DNA of 64,000 nt from Agriterribacter humi (GTDB lineage Bacteria > Bacteroidota > Bacteroidia > Chitinophagales > Chitinophagaceae), in NCBI RefSeq assembly GCF_009192765.1, contig NZ_VOHQ01000017.1:42713-106712 (forward strand). The letters are read 5' to 3'. Both the position numbers and the translations under genes were made by a program. The notes beneath the pieces were generated by a model. It made no database searches and was not told the DNA's origin. It was given only the letters and a program-made list of their open reading frames with translations. Shown one piece after another: positions 18,850 through 28,178 of this stretch (position 1 is the first letter of the stretch; every line of letters begins with the position of its first letter).

Positions 18850-19104
18850 AAAATATAGAGGCCCCTCGTTCGTTTTTCAATTATACCGCTTATGCGGATA
18901 GCTATGCTAATGCGGTTAGACACCTGTTGTATTAAGGCTATTCGGTCTGTTGTTCGATGCCTGACCAATTTTGTATGCTTTCTTCAAATGGTATACGAAA
19001 TTTAACCCCATTATTTTGCTTTAGTTTTACCGGCAACCGGCATAGAAGGGGGCATATCCTTCCCCCTCCCCCATTTTTTATTGAGCGCGGCGCCCGTTTA
19101 TAAG
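18850..19104. other. Intergenic region without a recognised gene
   Basis: About 255 nt follow the 73-aa gene. The only structure seen is AGGGGG/CCCCCT around 19048-19071 followed by ATTTTTTATT, which could terminate rightward transcription. Confidence 0.4.
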
Positions 19105-19138
19105 ATAAGGCTGCCAGAAATACAGAAGCCTGCCTTAT
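19105..19138 (-). terminator. Stem-loop downstream of the zinc-ribbon gene
   Basis: ATAAGGC (19105-19111) pairs with GCCTTAT (19132-19138), 18 nt beyond the stop codon of the leftward zinc-ribbon gene. The loop is long and the T-run weak, so terminator function is only plausible. Confidence 0.35.
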
Positions 19139-19156
19139 TTTGAAAGCATTCCTGCA

Positions 19157-19438
19157 TTAATCAAAATCAAACATATCGCCTAAAAACGATTTCTTTTTAT
19201 AAGGTTTTTGATGACCATACCGTTGGTTAGGATTTGTATGCTTCTGATCATAATAGCCCGGTGTTGGGTTGTATTGCTGGTTGTTTTGGGGAGCCGCTGT
19301 ATTTTGCGCCACATAATCAAGCATTTTATCCAACTCACCTTTGTCGAGCCATACACCTCTGCATGAAGGGCAATAATCAATTTCAATATTGTTTCTTTCG
19401 GTCATTAAAAGTGTTTCGTTGCAATTGGGACATTTCAT
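19157..19438 (-). CDS. TFIIB-type zinc-ribbon protein
   Basis: The 93-aa protein starts MKCPNCNETL and continues YCPSCRGVWLDKGELDKML, so two CPxC knuckles bind one zinc in the zf-TFIIB style. The tail is rich in Q, N, P and Y and ends KKKSFLGDMFDFD. ATG 19438 places the first knuckle at the N-terminus as in relatives; the upstream extension of the frame is poor. Small proteins of this family are common and of unknown role, perhaps nucleic-acid or protein binding. Confidence 0.85.
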   Translation of the reverse strand: MKCPNCNETLLMTERNNIEIDYCPSCRGVWLDKGELDKMLDYVAQNTAAPQNNQQYNPTPGYYDQKHTNPNQRYGHQKPYKKKSFLGDMFDFD

Positions 19439-19629
19439 GTGTTTATTTTTTTTGATTTTGAACGGATACCCGGATTCTTGCCGGGATATTTCTGCGTAAT
19501 GAACTTGTTTGCCATCGGCGGCATTATTATGCAATCATCATGTAGCACCGCTAAACAGCCATGCACAGCAATTAAAGTATTGGGGAGATGATTGTATTAT
19601 TTATGACAAATGAAACTACCGGCAGCGCT

Positions 19630-20013
19630 TTAAAACAGGTGGTACAGGAAGAGCAAAGTGTAATAAGCCGGCCGTACTACCAAAGAGGAAGAAACGAGTG
19701 GATGAGCCAAAACGCTGTCATCCGCAGCAGCGGAGGAAACAGCGTATTGACCGCCTTTGTTAAAAAAGCGGCTAACCTGCTGTTTTTTGTTTGAAGAGAA
19801 TGAATAGCCAATCCGCCCTTCAGTAGCATCGGATAAATGATTGGTATCTTCGGCGCCGGAATGGTTATTGTGCTGTTGCGAAAGATAAGCGCCGTTGTTG
19901 TTGGTTGCAAAAGCAGTGATAAAAGGAGCTGCTGCAAAAAAGAAATTCAAAAAAAACATAATGAACGCGGCAGTCTGCCTGCATTTAAAATCAATATGTT
20001 TCTTCAGCGACAT
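19630..20013 (-). CDS. Possible small exported hypothetical protein, 127 aa
   Basis: The N-terminus (MSLKKHIDFKCRQTAAFIMFFLNFFFAAAPFITAFA) looks like a signal peptide with alanine-rich cleavage region. The mature part is rich in N, H, S and Q with no recognised domain. Frames on the other strand overlap it, but they lack such a signal. Real coding is likely but not certain. Confidence 0.5.
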   Translation of the reverse strand: MSLKKHIDFKCRQTAAFIMFFLNFFFAAAPFITAFATNNNGAYLSQQHNNHSGAEDTNHLSDATEGRIGYSFSSNKKQQVSRFFNKGGQYAVSSAAADDSVLAHPLVSSSLVVRPAYYTLLFLYHLF

Positions 20014-20131
20014 TTTTTTAAAAAATTCAATTCAGCAAAAATATCAGAAAAAAGCCGGGCAAAATGTTATTATTTTAATAAGATCAACGGCTAACCGGTG
20101 TGCAGTGTCAACCCATAGCTGGAAGCTTACT

Positions 20132-21079
20132 TTATGCGCCCAATGCCTCCTTAGCATAGGCCAAACATTTTTTTGTTTCCTTTACTGCATCGGAGCCTCC
20201 AGGAATATCATACTCCAGCTCAATGCTCGCAGGAATATCATATTTTTTTTCTTTCAGGAGGGTAAGTATTTCTTTGAGCGGCGTATCACCCTGTCCCCAG
20301 GGCAGATTGTCTGCGCCATTTTCTTTTGTCTTGCGATCTTTTATATGCATGCTTGTAATCCTGTCGTGCTTTGCCTGGATAAGGGCCAATAACGTTTCTT
20401 TTGTATTATTTCCCCCGGCAGCTATATAATGGCCGCAATCGAGGTTCATAGAATTGTAAGGCGACTGGCCCAATGCCTCATCCCATGCGGTATCTGTAGC
20501 CTGGGTATGGGCGTGGTAGCCAATGTATACCTTGTGTTTTGCAGCAAGTGTTCCCAGGCGTTGGGAATGGGCAGGATCTCTGGGCAGCTCAACAGTAACG
20601 GAATTTGCTCCCAGCGCTTTGGCGGCCTTTAGTGCATATTCAATTTCCGCATCGGTATTGTTTGTGCCCAATGCACTGGGTTTGAAAGCATAAATGCTGA
20701 CCCCGGCTTTTTTAAACATTTTTCTTACCTCCTTAAACTTATCCATAGAAACGCTGCTACGCCATTCTGCCACCTGGCTTTTATCAGCGGGTTTTCCTGC
20801 ATAGTCTTCCACCGATTCGCCCATCAGTTCCACAGCGCTGATACCGCTATCAACAATATATTGCAGCAATTGCTCCACATTGTGAGGCATGCTCCGGTAG
20901 GAATAGGTAATTACACCGATCTGTACGCCAAAGAATTTTGAGTCTGGTACTTTACCAAACAAAAAAGATTTTGACCAGGCAGCCGAACCGCCAATCAACA
21001 AGCCCGCCGAAGCCATTGATCCTTTTAATAAAAATGAACGGCGTGAAGCATTATAAGCATTATTTTTATTTACAGACAT
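20132..21079 (-). CDS. Tat-exported sugar phosphate isomerase/epimerase (xylose isomerase-like TIM barrel)
   Basis: The 315-aa protein has a twin-arginine signal (ASRRSFLLKG followed by a hydrophobic, alanine- and glycine-rich run). The mature domain starts FGVQIGVITYSYR and carries barrel motifs AVELMGES, VSIYAFKPSA, NLDCGHYIA, ITSMHIKDRK and ASIELEYDIPGG. Acidic and histidine residues (E of VELMGE, D and H of LDCGH, H of MHIKD, E of SIELEYD) fit the divalent-metal site. Periplasmic members act on free or modified sugars; the substrate is not predictable. Confidence 0.85.
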   Translation of the reverse strand: MSVNKNNAYNASRRSFLLKGSMASAGLLIGGSAAWSKSFLFGKVPDSKFFGVQIGVITYSYRSMPHNVEQLLQYIVDSGISAVELMGESVEDYAGKPADKSQVAEWRSSVSMDKFKEVRKMFKKAGVSIYAFKPSALGTNNTDAEIEYALKAAKALGANSVTVELPRDPAHSQRLGTLAAKHKVYIGYHAHTQATDTAWDEALGQSPYNSMNLDCGHYIAAGGNNTKETLLALIQAKHDRITSMHIKDRKTKENGADNLPWGQGDTPLKEILTLLKEKKYDIPASIELEYDIPGGSDAVKETKKCLAYAKEALGA

Positions 21080-21483
21080 GGCAGATTTTTTAATGTACAG
21101 TTTTCATTAAGGGTAAATATATGTCTTCGGTGAAACCTGGGAAAATTAATTTTCAGTAGCGCTGTGTTGTGTTTTTTAGTTATTGCCATTTCATCTGCAG
21201 CAAGAGGAACTGGATTGTATGGAACACCGAATTTAAGCAGGGGAAGATAGGAGAAGTGTTTTCCGAAATGTTCTTTCATTTTTTCAAATCATTTTCTGAC
21301 GCCGCAAAGTGCAATCTCAATATTGAATGCCGTGGTGACAACAAACATCATAAAATGGAAGCCATCCTTTAAGCCATTGCCAAAGCCATCCGTATGGCGT
21401 AAAGCGCGATCCGCTGAGCAATTTACGGCCGAGCACTAAGGGGGTTTTGTGATAAATGGAATTGCCCGGGGCGATAAAATAAT
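21080..21483. other. Intergenic region without a recognised gene
   Basis: About 400 nt separate the Tat protein start from the terminator of the next leftward gene. Short leftward frames exist (for example one ending [13 protein letters not shown]), but none has a convincing start, domain or codon pattern. The promoter of the Tat protein gene should lie here. Confidence 0.4.
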
Positions 21484-21523
21484 ACTGAAAAGATGCAGAG
21501 CAAACGCCCTGCATCTTTTCAGT
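21484..21523 (-). terminator. Strong intrinsic terminator of the 820-aa lipoprotein gene
   Basis: A perfect 15-bp stem (ACTGAAAAGATGCAG at 21484-21498 with CTGCATCTTTTCAGT at 21509-21523) and a 10-nt loop lie 28 nt past the stop codon. Leftward RNA continues into a T-rich stretch (AGTATTATTTTATC). Confidence 0.8.
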
Positions 21524-21551
21524 TAATAATATCATGCTAATCAAAATGCGG

Positions 21552-24014
21552 TTAAAGGGTTATGCAGGCTTTTGTCCCGCCCAGAATATAACAGGCACTT
21601 ACGGTACTGGCACTCCAATTTGGCTCAAATGTCATTCCTCCATTGTAAAGTTCATTGCCTAATGCTCCATATACTGTTCCATTCCCGCTTAAATTAACTT
21701 TCTGAGGAGTAACTGCAACGCCTATACTGCTTTTGAAAAACTTGGTATTGTAACTGTATGCTCCCTTTAATAGGAAGTTATTCACTCCGTATAATTCACC
21801 TGCTACGTTTGCTTTAAAAATGTTAAGGTCAATATTGCCGCCTATTTTTACTCCGGCTGGTCCGGCAGTTATTTTTCCATTGGCAAAAGTGAAATTGGCG
21901 CCTGCAATCCGTATCGAATTAGATAGTTGCCCTGTCATTGTTATCCCTGCAGCATTCACGTATCCTTCCATCAACCTGCTTCTGCCGAAAACAATGCCGA
22001 GGTCGAATTCACTTTTGAAGTATATTCCAGTCTTTTTTGAAATCCTTACAATACCATTTGTGGATGGCAGTTTTACATTTCCAAAAGTTATATCAGCTGT
22101 ATTCACCTTACCCTCCAACAGGAAATCATCTTTGTTGATTTTACCTTTAACGGCAACCATTCCAATATGGGGAATATCCAGGTTGCCTGCCAGTTGAACA
22201 CCTTCAGCCGGGTTGCTGGATGCGCTGAAAGTCATACCTGCAGACGGTAATCTCACCCCGTTTGGCAACACAATTTCAGAGCCGGCTTTTAATTTCCCGG
22301 AAAGGGATACCCCTTCACTTGTGAGCTTACCCTTAGCTTTGGCTTCTCCAATATCAAAAGGCAGATCTACATTACCGTTATATGTTATTCCGGAATCGCT
22401 GCTGATAGTGAGATCCATTTTATTGGCAAATAGCTCAACTCCGCTGGGTAAAGTAATGTTATTGTCAACAGTACTTTTCAGATTAAACCCTTGTGGAGAA
22501 AGTTTGCCTGTTAATTCACCCCACAGGTGTAAAGGGCCAATTGCATTTACTCTTTTAACAACGAAATCTATACCATCAATGCTGATCGCAAAACTGGCAC
22601 GGCCAAAATCTATTATGCCATAATATGGAACTCGCATATGAGCCTCACATTCGCTATAAACAACAATATTTTCTATTTCGGGGCCCAGACTGTAATAAAA
22701 AATCGCACCCGCGGTAGGTGGGTTATACAAGTATTTCTTTATTCCCTCGCCAAATATTTCCGACACTACTGGTATTTTTGTTTCGCCACCGTACCTAAAG
22801 AATGATGGCACCTGCCTGCTTCCCGCCTGGTTGAGTCCTGGGATTTGCCATTGCGAGGTAGCCCCTATAATATCAATATCAAAATCCTCGTTAAAGATTT
22901 CTTTCCCCACTATCTTATTCACATTGGGTAGCATGCCAAGCGCCAGTCCAATACCTTTGGCGCCGGGATCAATGCTACCGGTAAAAGAAACCATATATCC
23001 ATTTTGCTCATCGTTTATAAACCAGTCTAATGCATCCTGGTAGTTTTGCTTTACGGGGCTAACAGAGGCAGGAGGAATCAATGTTGAATATGGATAGTGG
23101 ATAAAAGCTTCACCTGTCATTTGCAATACGCCGGTTTCAGGTATGGGTATGCCTGCCAGCCTGAAAAATAAATGAGACGGCAACGCCTCAAAGCGGTTAA
23201 ACCCAAATTTTGTTTTGAATGTTTCCGGATCAGTTACCTTAAAATCATATGGTTGTGAAAGAAATGTTCCCTGGTTAGAAATACCTATAGCCATGCTTGT
23301 AGCATCTGCATAATCAAACGCAGTACCACCTGCCGAGACCAGCTTATCACCTACTTTTTTCCAGAATGTGCTAACCAGATTGGTTGCTTCTTTTTTATTA
23401 CCGCCAGGTTTCCACAATTGTGTTTTGAAGAAAACCGCGGGATCATTGGGGTCAATATATAAATCAAGGAAGTTATAAATTATTGAGTTGGCCACGCTTC
23501 TAAGCTGGTATTCACCGTCTTTACTTTGGTCAAACACGCTAAAATGCAGGTATTTTTGTTCAGCGGCAAGTGGTAAATCAGTACCGTATGCTTGTAGGTA
23601 ATAACTTCCTTTTTCGTATTCGATATGGGATTTTATTTCTGTCCACAAAAAGGATGTCTTTATGTGTTTAAATATTCCGATATCAGGAAACTGGGCAATG
23701 CCAACGCCTTTAATGCTGGCAATAGAACTATCACTGTTTGTTACCACCTGAAACTCCCCTTCCCCTACATTAAATGGCAATCCCTCATCAGTTTTGGCGC
23801 TTATCGAACCGGTGAAGTTGAAGCCGTTTGTAGTTTCCACGATATTGTCTGACTCAATTTCGAAACCTCCACCTACTGTTCCCGAAACTGGAGGTATGGA
23901 GATGGTTTGCCTTGGAGGTTTAGTTACTTCCTTTTGACAGGCGCTCATTACTAAAATTCCTGATAGTATGGCATATAGCAAGGCGCTTTGAAGTGGGAAA
24001 ATGGGCGATCTCAT
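21552..24014 (-). CDS. Large lipoprotein with C-terminal beta repeats, unknown function
   Basis: The 820-aa protein has a lipoprotein signal ending VMSAC. No enzyme motif is recognised. From about residue 497 to 754 it contains at least four imperfect repeats of roughly 65 residues with the pattern G-x-L/I-x(n)-F-x-L-x-G ... LPxxG/N ... IS-x-x-x-GI. Examples are GKLSPQGFNLKST, GKLTSEGVSLSGKL, GKINKDDFLLEGKV and GKITAGPAGVKIGG. These would form an elongated beta structure on the cell surface or in the periplasm. It is followed by a strong terminator and stands downstream of a hybrid two-component regulator gene on the same strand (167 nt gap), which may control it. Confidence 0.7.
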   Translation of the reverse strand: MRSPIFPLQSALLYAILSGILVMSACQKEVTKPPRQTISIPPVSGTVGGGFEIESDNIVETTNGFNFTGSISAKTDEGLPFNVGEGEFQVVTNSDSSIASIKGVGIAQFPDIGIFKHIKTSFLWTEIKSHIEYEKGSYYLQAYGTDLPLAAEQKYLHFSVFDQSKDGEYQLRSVANSIIYNFLDLYIDPNDPAVFFKTQLWKPGGNKKEATNLVSTFWKKVGDKLVSAGGTAFDYADATSMAIGISNQGTFLSQPYDFKVTDPETFKTKFGFNRFEALPSHLFFRLAGIPIPETGVLQMTGEAFIHYPYSTLIPPASVSPVKQNYQDALDWFINDEQNGYMVSFTGSIDPGAKGIGLALGMLPNVNKIVGKEIFNEDFDIDIIGATSQWQIPGLNQAGSRQVPSFFRYGGETKIPVVSEIFGEGIKKYLYNPPTAGAIFYYSLGPEIENIVVYSECEAHMRVPYYGIIDFGRASFAISIDGIDFVVKRVNAIGPLHLWGELTGKLSPQGFNLKSTVDNNITLPSGVELFANKMDLTISSDSGITYNGNVDLPFDIGEAKAKGKLTSEGVSLSGKLKAGSEIVLPNGVRLPSAGMTFSASSNPAEGVQLAGNLDIPHIGMVAVKGKINKDDFLLEGKVNTADITFGNVKLPSTNGIVRISKKTGIYFKSEFDLGIVFGRSRLMEGYVNAAGITMTGQLSNSIRIAGANFTFANGKITAGPAGVKIGGNIDLNIFKANVAGELYGVNNFLLKGAYSYNTKFFKSSIGVAVTPQKVNLSGNGTVYGALGNELYNGGMTFEPNWSASTVSACYILGGTKACITL

Positions 24015-24181
24015 AACGTATATTTTTTAGTGAAGGGAGCGTTGGTTGTCACTTCAAAACTAATAAGCGGTATGGGCGAACACTATCACTTATGTCGCAA
24101 ATGCTATAAAAGATGTCGCAAAAGAAAACTTCAGAGCCTGAAAAAGGATTTTCTTTTAATGATTAAACCTGATTAACTTTT

Positions 24182-27178
24182 TTAAGAGATGGAATTCCCC
24201 GGAATGTCGGAAGGCGTATATCCAAATTGTTCACGAAAACATTTGGAGAAATAAGAAGGGCTACTGAAGCCAACGATATAGGCAATTTCTGCCGGGGTGG
24301 TTGCATTTACCTTTAGCAAATCATGGGCACGGGTTAACCGGAAGGATCGGATCAACTGATTGGGCCCCTTGCCAATCAAGGCATTGAGCTTACGGTGCAA
24401 TTGCGATCGGCTCATACCCATTTCATCACTTAACCGCTCTACACCAAAAAGCTCATCGCCCATATTCTCTTCCACTATTTTCATTAAACGGTTCAGAAAA
24501 ACGTCGTCTATTGAGCTGCTTGCAATTTCGCTGGGTTTAAGAATGATTTGCCCACGAAATTTTTCCCGTAGTTTTTTGCGGGACTGTATAAGATTGTGAA
24601 CACGGGCCAATAGCTCCCCCGAAACAAAAGGTTTGGTAAGATAGTCATCGGCCGCTGTTTGCAAGCCCTCTAATTTACTTTCAAGAGAAGCTTTGGCGGT
24701 TAAAAGGATAATGGGGATATGACTGGTTTTTTCAGCGTTTTTCAGGATTTTACAAACCTGGTAGCCATTCATTTTGGGCATCATCACGTCACTCAGGATA
24801 AGGTCCGGAATTTGTTCCCCGGCTTTTTCCACACCTGCCTCCCCATCAGCAGCTTGTATAACGGTATAGTCTTCCATCAAAATTTCTTTGATGTATTGCC
24901 TTACATCAGCATTGTCTTCAATCAAAAGAACGATAGGCTTTTGCTGATCGGGAGAAGTTCCTTCATTAAAATCGTCATTGCCGCTGATTATGGGCAAGAT
25001 ATTTTCTTCCTCCTGCAAAAAACTATTTTCTATTTTATCCTGCACTTTTATTCCGGCGGCTATAAAATGTTCTTTGCCCATCGGTAGCCGCAGTACCATC
25101 TCTGTTCCTTTTGTCTCCTGGCTAAAAACCTCAATGCTTCCATGGTGCAGGTCTATGAATTCCTTTGTGAGTGCCAGACCGATACCACTTCCTTCATATT
25201 CCCTTACCAGGGAGTCATCAACCTGGTAAAAACGATTAAAGATGTGTGCTACTTTATCTGCCGGTATCCCTTTCCCCGTGTCTTTTACTATTATTTGAAG
25301 CCATTCTTTCGGGTCTTTATTTTTAGCGATAGCTGGAGCTTGCACTATCACCTGGATGCGGCCGCCCGGAGGTGTAAATTTAAACGCATTGGACAGTAGA
25401 TTACTCAACACTTTTTCAATTTTGTCCTGATCGAAATAAAGTATTGGTTCCCTGGCTTCCGAATTGACCAGAAGCTCAATTTGTTTGCTTTCGGCCAAGG
25501 ATTGGAAAGACATGGTCACCCCTTTAATAATAGAGATAATATTTCCCGGGGCCACATTCAATTTCAAATTTCCCGATTCCAGTTTAGATAAGTCAAGCAA
25601 CTGGTTTACCAAAGTCAACAACCGCCTGCCATTTTTTTTCATAATGTTAAGTTGCTGATTTAGCCTGGGGTCAGAGATCTTTTCTGACATGGTTGCAATC
25701 GGAGCCAGGATCAGGGTAAGAGGGGTTCTGAATTCATGGGTTATATTGGTAAAAAAACGGGACTGCATTTTTTCAACCGCTTGTTCTTTTTCCAGCAATT
25801 GCCGGTTTTTCTTTGTTTTAAGCCTTTGATTGTAGTAAAACAAAAAGCCCACAATTAAAATTAACCCGGCTAACGCGGCGTAGGAATCTCTCCTGAATGC
25901 AGCAGCTTTATTTTGTTGGGACAATGAAGTTATTTCCTGTTCTTTTTTTTCAGTTTCATAAGTTATTTGCAGTTCTTCAATCTGCCTCGATTTTTCAATG
26001 CTGAATAAACTGTCTTTGGTATTTACAGATTTACCGTAAAATGTATAGGCATTTTTATAGTCGCCCAATTTGAGGTAGCTGTCCGATAAATTTTGATAGC
26101 CATACCTCAGTTGATTTAATTCACCCGACTTTGCAGATAAATCAATGGCTTTCTCTGCATAGCTTTTTGAACTGTCAATTTTATTAAGCGACAGGTAGGT
26201 TTCAGACAAATTGTTGAGCGTATGTGCCAGGCTTTGTTCCATATTAAAACCGGTTTGCAACTCCAATGCCGAAAGAAGATAAGGCAATGATTCATTTAAT
26301 TGTCCCTGCTGCCGTAACGTGCTCCCGATATTGCCCAACAAGACAGCTTCATCTTTTTTAAATTTAAGTTTTCTGGAAATCTCAATCGCTTCATTAAAAT
26401 AAAGCAGGGCTTTAGTAAACGCCTTCTTTTTTTGACATACCACACCTATATTTAACAGGTTGATCATAATGCCCTGATCATCATTGTTCTTTCGATCTAT
26501 ATCCAACGCCTTGAAAAAGTAATTTTGAGCATCATCGTATTTACCGGAAAGTTGAAAAACCATCCCAATATTGGTAAAGCATATTGAAATAGCTCTTTGA
26601 TCCTGTAATGCTTCCCGGATGGCGAGCGACTGAAAATAATATTCCAATGATTTATTATAGTTGCCCAACTTTTGATAGGTAATGCCCAGGTGGTTGTAAC
26701 CTTGAAAAAGTATTTTTTGCAAGTCGTTTTTTTTTGCAAGGCTCAAAGATGCATTGACATGTTCAATGGACTTTTGAGGCTCGCCTGAAATGCCATAATA
26801 ATTCCCCAAATGCAATAAACCCATACTTGTTAAGGTAGGATCATTTATTTTTTTTGAAAGGCCAAGCCCATTTTCAAGGTTCAATAAAGCGGTTTTGTTT
26901 TCGCCCATTTCCATATAGGTCTGGCCAAGATTATAATAGCTTTTTATTTGTCCCTGTTTATCGTTTAAGGTTTTTGATAGCGCTAAGGCTTTTTCAGCGA
27001 AATCTATTGATTTATCAGGTGCTATAAAGCTGTATTGGTAAGACAGCGCATTGAACAGCTCTATTTTGGATTGGCCTTTTGCTTTTTTCATCTCTCTGGT
27101 AAGGCTGTCAATTTGGTGGGTCTGCGCATCACTGTATAAGCAGGCAATTGACAACAGAAAAATCAAAAACAATTTCAT
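24182..27178 (-). CDS. Hybrid two-component regulator: TPR sensor, histidine kinase, receiver and AraC-type DNA-binding domain
   Basis: In order, the 998 residues hold a signal peptide, about eight TPR units (30-400, for example ALLNLENGLGLSKK and SLEYYFQSLAIREAL), and one membrane segment near 435 (ALAGLILIVGFLFYY). A HisKA domain follows with H481 in NITHEFRTPL, then a HATPase (N box SNAFKFTPPGG; GKGIP; GSGIGLAL). The receiver has phospho-acceptor D797 (LILSDVMMPKMNG) and the AraC HTH ends FREQFGYTPSD. Periplasmic TPRs replace the beta-propeller sensor found in many such Bacteroidota regulators, so the ligand may be a protein or peptide. Candidate targets are the adjacent 820-aa lipoprotein gene or the divergent DUF1080 gene. 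Confidence 0.93.
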   Translation of the reverse strand: MKLFLIFLLSIACLYSDAQTHQIDSLTREMKKAKGQSKIELFNALSYQYSFIAPDKSIDFAEKALALSKTLNDKQGQIKSYYNLGQTYMEMGENKTALLNLENGLGLSKKINDPTLTSMGLLHLGNYYGISGEPQKSIEHVNASLSLAKKNDLQKILFQGYNHLGITYQKLGNYNKSLEYYFQSLAIREALQDQRAISICFTNIGMVFQLSGKYDDAQNYFFKALDIDRKNNDDQGIMINLLNIGVVCQKKKAFTKALLYFNEAIEISRKLKFKKDEAVLLGNIGSTLRQQGQLNESLPYLLSALELQTGFNMEQSLAHTLNNLSETYLSLNKIDSSKSYAEKAIDLSAKSGELNQLRYGYQNLSDSYLKLGDYKNAYTFYGKSVNTKDSLFSIEKSRQIEELQITYETEKKEQEITSLSQQNKAAAFRRDSYAALAGLILIVGFLFYYNQRLKTKKNRQLLEKEQAVEKMQSRFFTNITHEFRTPLTLILAPIATMSEKISDPRLNQQLNIMKKNGRRLLTLVNQLLDLSKLESGNLKLNVAPGNIISIIKGVTMSFQSLAESKQIELLVNSEAREPILYFDQDKIEKVLSNLLSNAFKFTPPGGRIQVIVQAPAIAKNKDPKEWLQIIVKDTGKGIPADKVAHIFNRFYQVDDSLVREYEGSGIGLALTKEFIDLHHGSIEVFSQETKGTEMVLRLPMGKEHFIAAGIKVQDKIENSFLQEEENILPIISGNDDFNEGTSPDQQKPIVLLIEDNADVRQYIKEILMEDYTVIQAADGEAGVEKAGEQIPDLILSDVMMPKMNGYQVCKILKNAEKTSHIPIILLTAKASLESKLEGLQTAADDYLTKPFVSGELLARVHNLIQSRKKLREKFRGQIILKPSEIASSSIDDVFLNRLMKIVEENMGDELFGVERLSDEMGMSRSQLHRKLNALIGKGPNQLIRSFRLTRAHDLLKVNATTPAEIAYIVGFSSPSYFSKCFREQFGYTPSDIPGNSIS

Positions 27179-27479
27179 GATAAGTGATTTATAACCCGGA
27201 AAAGGAAATCCTTATAAAGATAAAAAACAGGATGGTTTGAAAATTAATAAATGTTGCGCCGGGATCTTAATGAAAAATATGTGAGCGGCTAAGAGCCCTC
27301 ATGATATTGAAGCTCATCGCTTACAAATGAATGTATCTCCATTCCCCGGGTTAATGAGGTATTTGTTGGTTGGATCGTGAAGGTCTCCTGCAGGACGATT
27401 GGTTTCATTTTTAATTAATTATCACTAACTACCCTTTTTTGTTTTATATTAGAATATCATTTCACTATAGTATCATTTT
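27179..27479. promoter_or_regulatory. Divergent intergenic region between the hybrid regulator and the DUF1080 gene
   Basis: These 301 nt must hold both divergent promoters. AT-rich sequence lies next to each start (AATTAATTATCACTAAC near 27415-27431). No perfect TAnnTTTG element was found on the plus strand close to 27480. Confidence 0.4.
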
Positions 27480-28103
27480 ATGAAAAAATATATTGTAACC
27501 TTATTGCAACTCTTCGCTATAATGCTTTTAACCGTATCCTCAATACAGGCGCAGCGCTGGATCAGTTTGTTTAATGGTAAAAACTTAGAGGGCTGGCATA
27601 TTTTACCGGGTGGTGAATGGAAAGTACAGGATGGTATAATAGCAGGTACAAGTACGGCTGCAGAACCGAAGCACGGCTTACTGGTATCGGACAGTGTTTT
27701 CGCTGATTTTGAAATTGAAATTTCTTACAAGGCCGTTAAAGGCAATAGCGGACTATACTTCAGGGCGCAGGAAGTGGAAGATGCGGTGGGTGTATATGGT
27801 TTCCAGGCCGAAATAGACCCCGACAAAGATGCCGGCGGATTATATGAAACCGGTGGCAGAGCCTGGGTGGTACAACCCACTGCAGCAGCAGTAAAAAAAT
27901 GGTACCTGCCCGGCAAATGGAATAAGATGAAAGTTCGTGCCGTAGGTAAAGAAATAACGGTATGGGTTAACGGAAAACAAACTGCTCATCTCACCAACGA
28001 CCCCGGAAGAACCGCCGGGCGCATTGCCCTGCAATTACATGGCGGTATGGATATGGAGGTTTATTTCAGGGAAGTGCGGATAAGGATGTTAGAAGGAAAA
28101 TGA
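27480..28103 (+). CDS. DUF1080 (3-keto-disaccharide hydrolase-like) exported protein
   Basis: The 207-aa protein has a Sec signal peptide ending SIQAQ, then the family start SLFNGKNLEGWHI, followed by WKVQDGIIAGTS, FADFEIEISYKA, GNSGLYFRAQE and the closing GRIALQLHGG. DUF1080 domains have a concanavalin-like jelly roll; some members hydrolyse 3-keto-glycosides and others bind sugars. It is a single-domain version of normal length. It converges with the FG-GAP lipoprotein gene and may act with the nearby Sus-like operon or with the Tat-exported isomerase-like protein; that link is inference. Confidence 0.9.
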   Translation: MKKYIVTLLQLFAIMLLTVSSIQAQRWISLFNGKNLEGWHILPGGEWKVQDGIIAGTSTAAEPKHGLLVSDSVFADFEIEISYKAVKGNSGLYFRAQEVEDAVGVYGFQAEIDPDKDAGGLYETGGRAWVVQPTAAAVKKWYLPGKWNKMKVRAVGKEITVWVNGKQTAHLTNDPGRTAGRIALQLHGGMDMEVYFREVRIRMLEGK

Positions 28104-28178
28104 ATGCGGCAACCATTATTAGGAACGATACCGGTATGATTATAGCAGCAATGCAATTGCGTTTTCCTTTTTATCGCA

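Noticed and set aside
19895..20392. 165-codon plus-strand frame
   Set aside because: It overlaps the Tat-exported isomerase-like gene and the small exported protein on the other strand and has a phenylalanine- and cysteine-rich composition without motifs.
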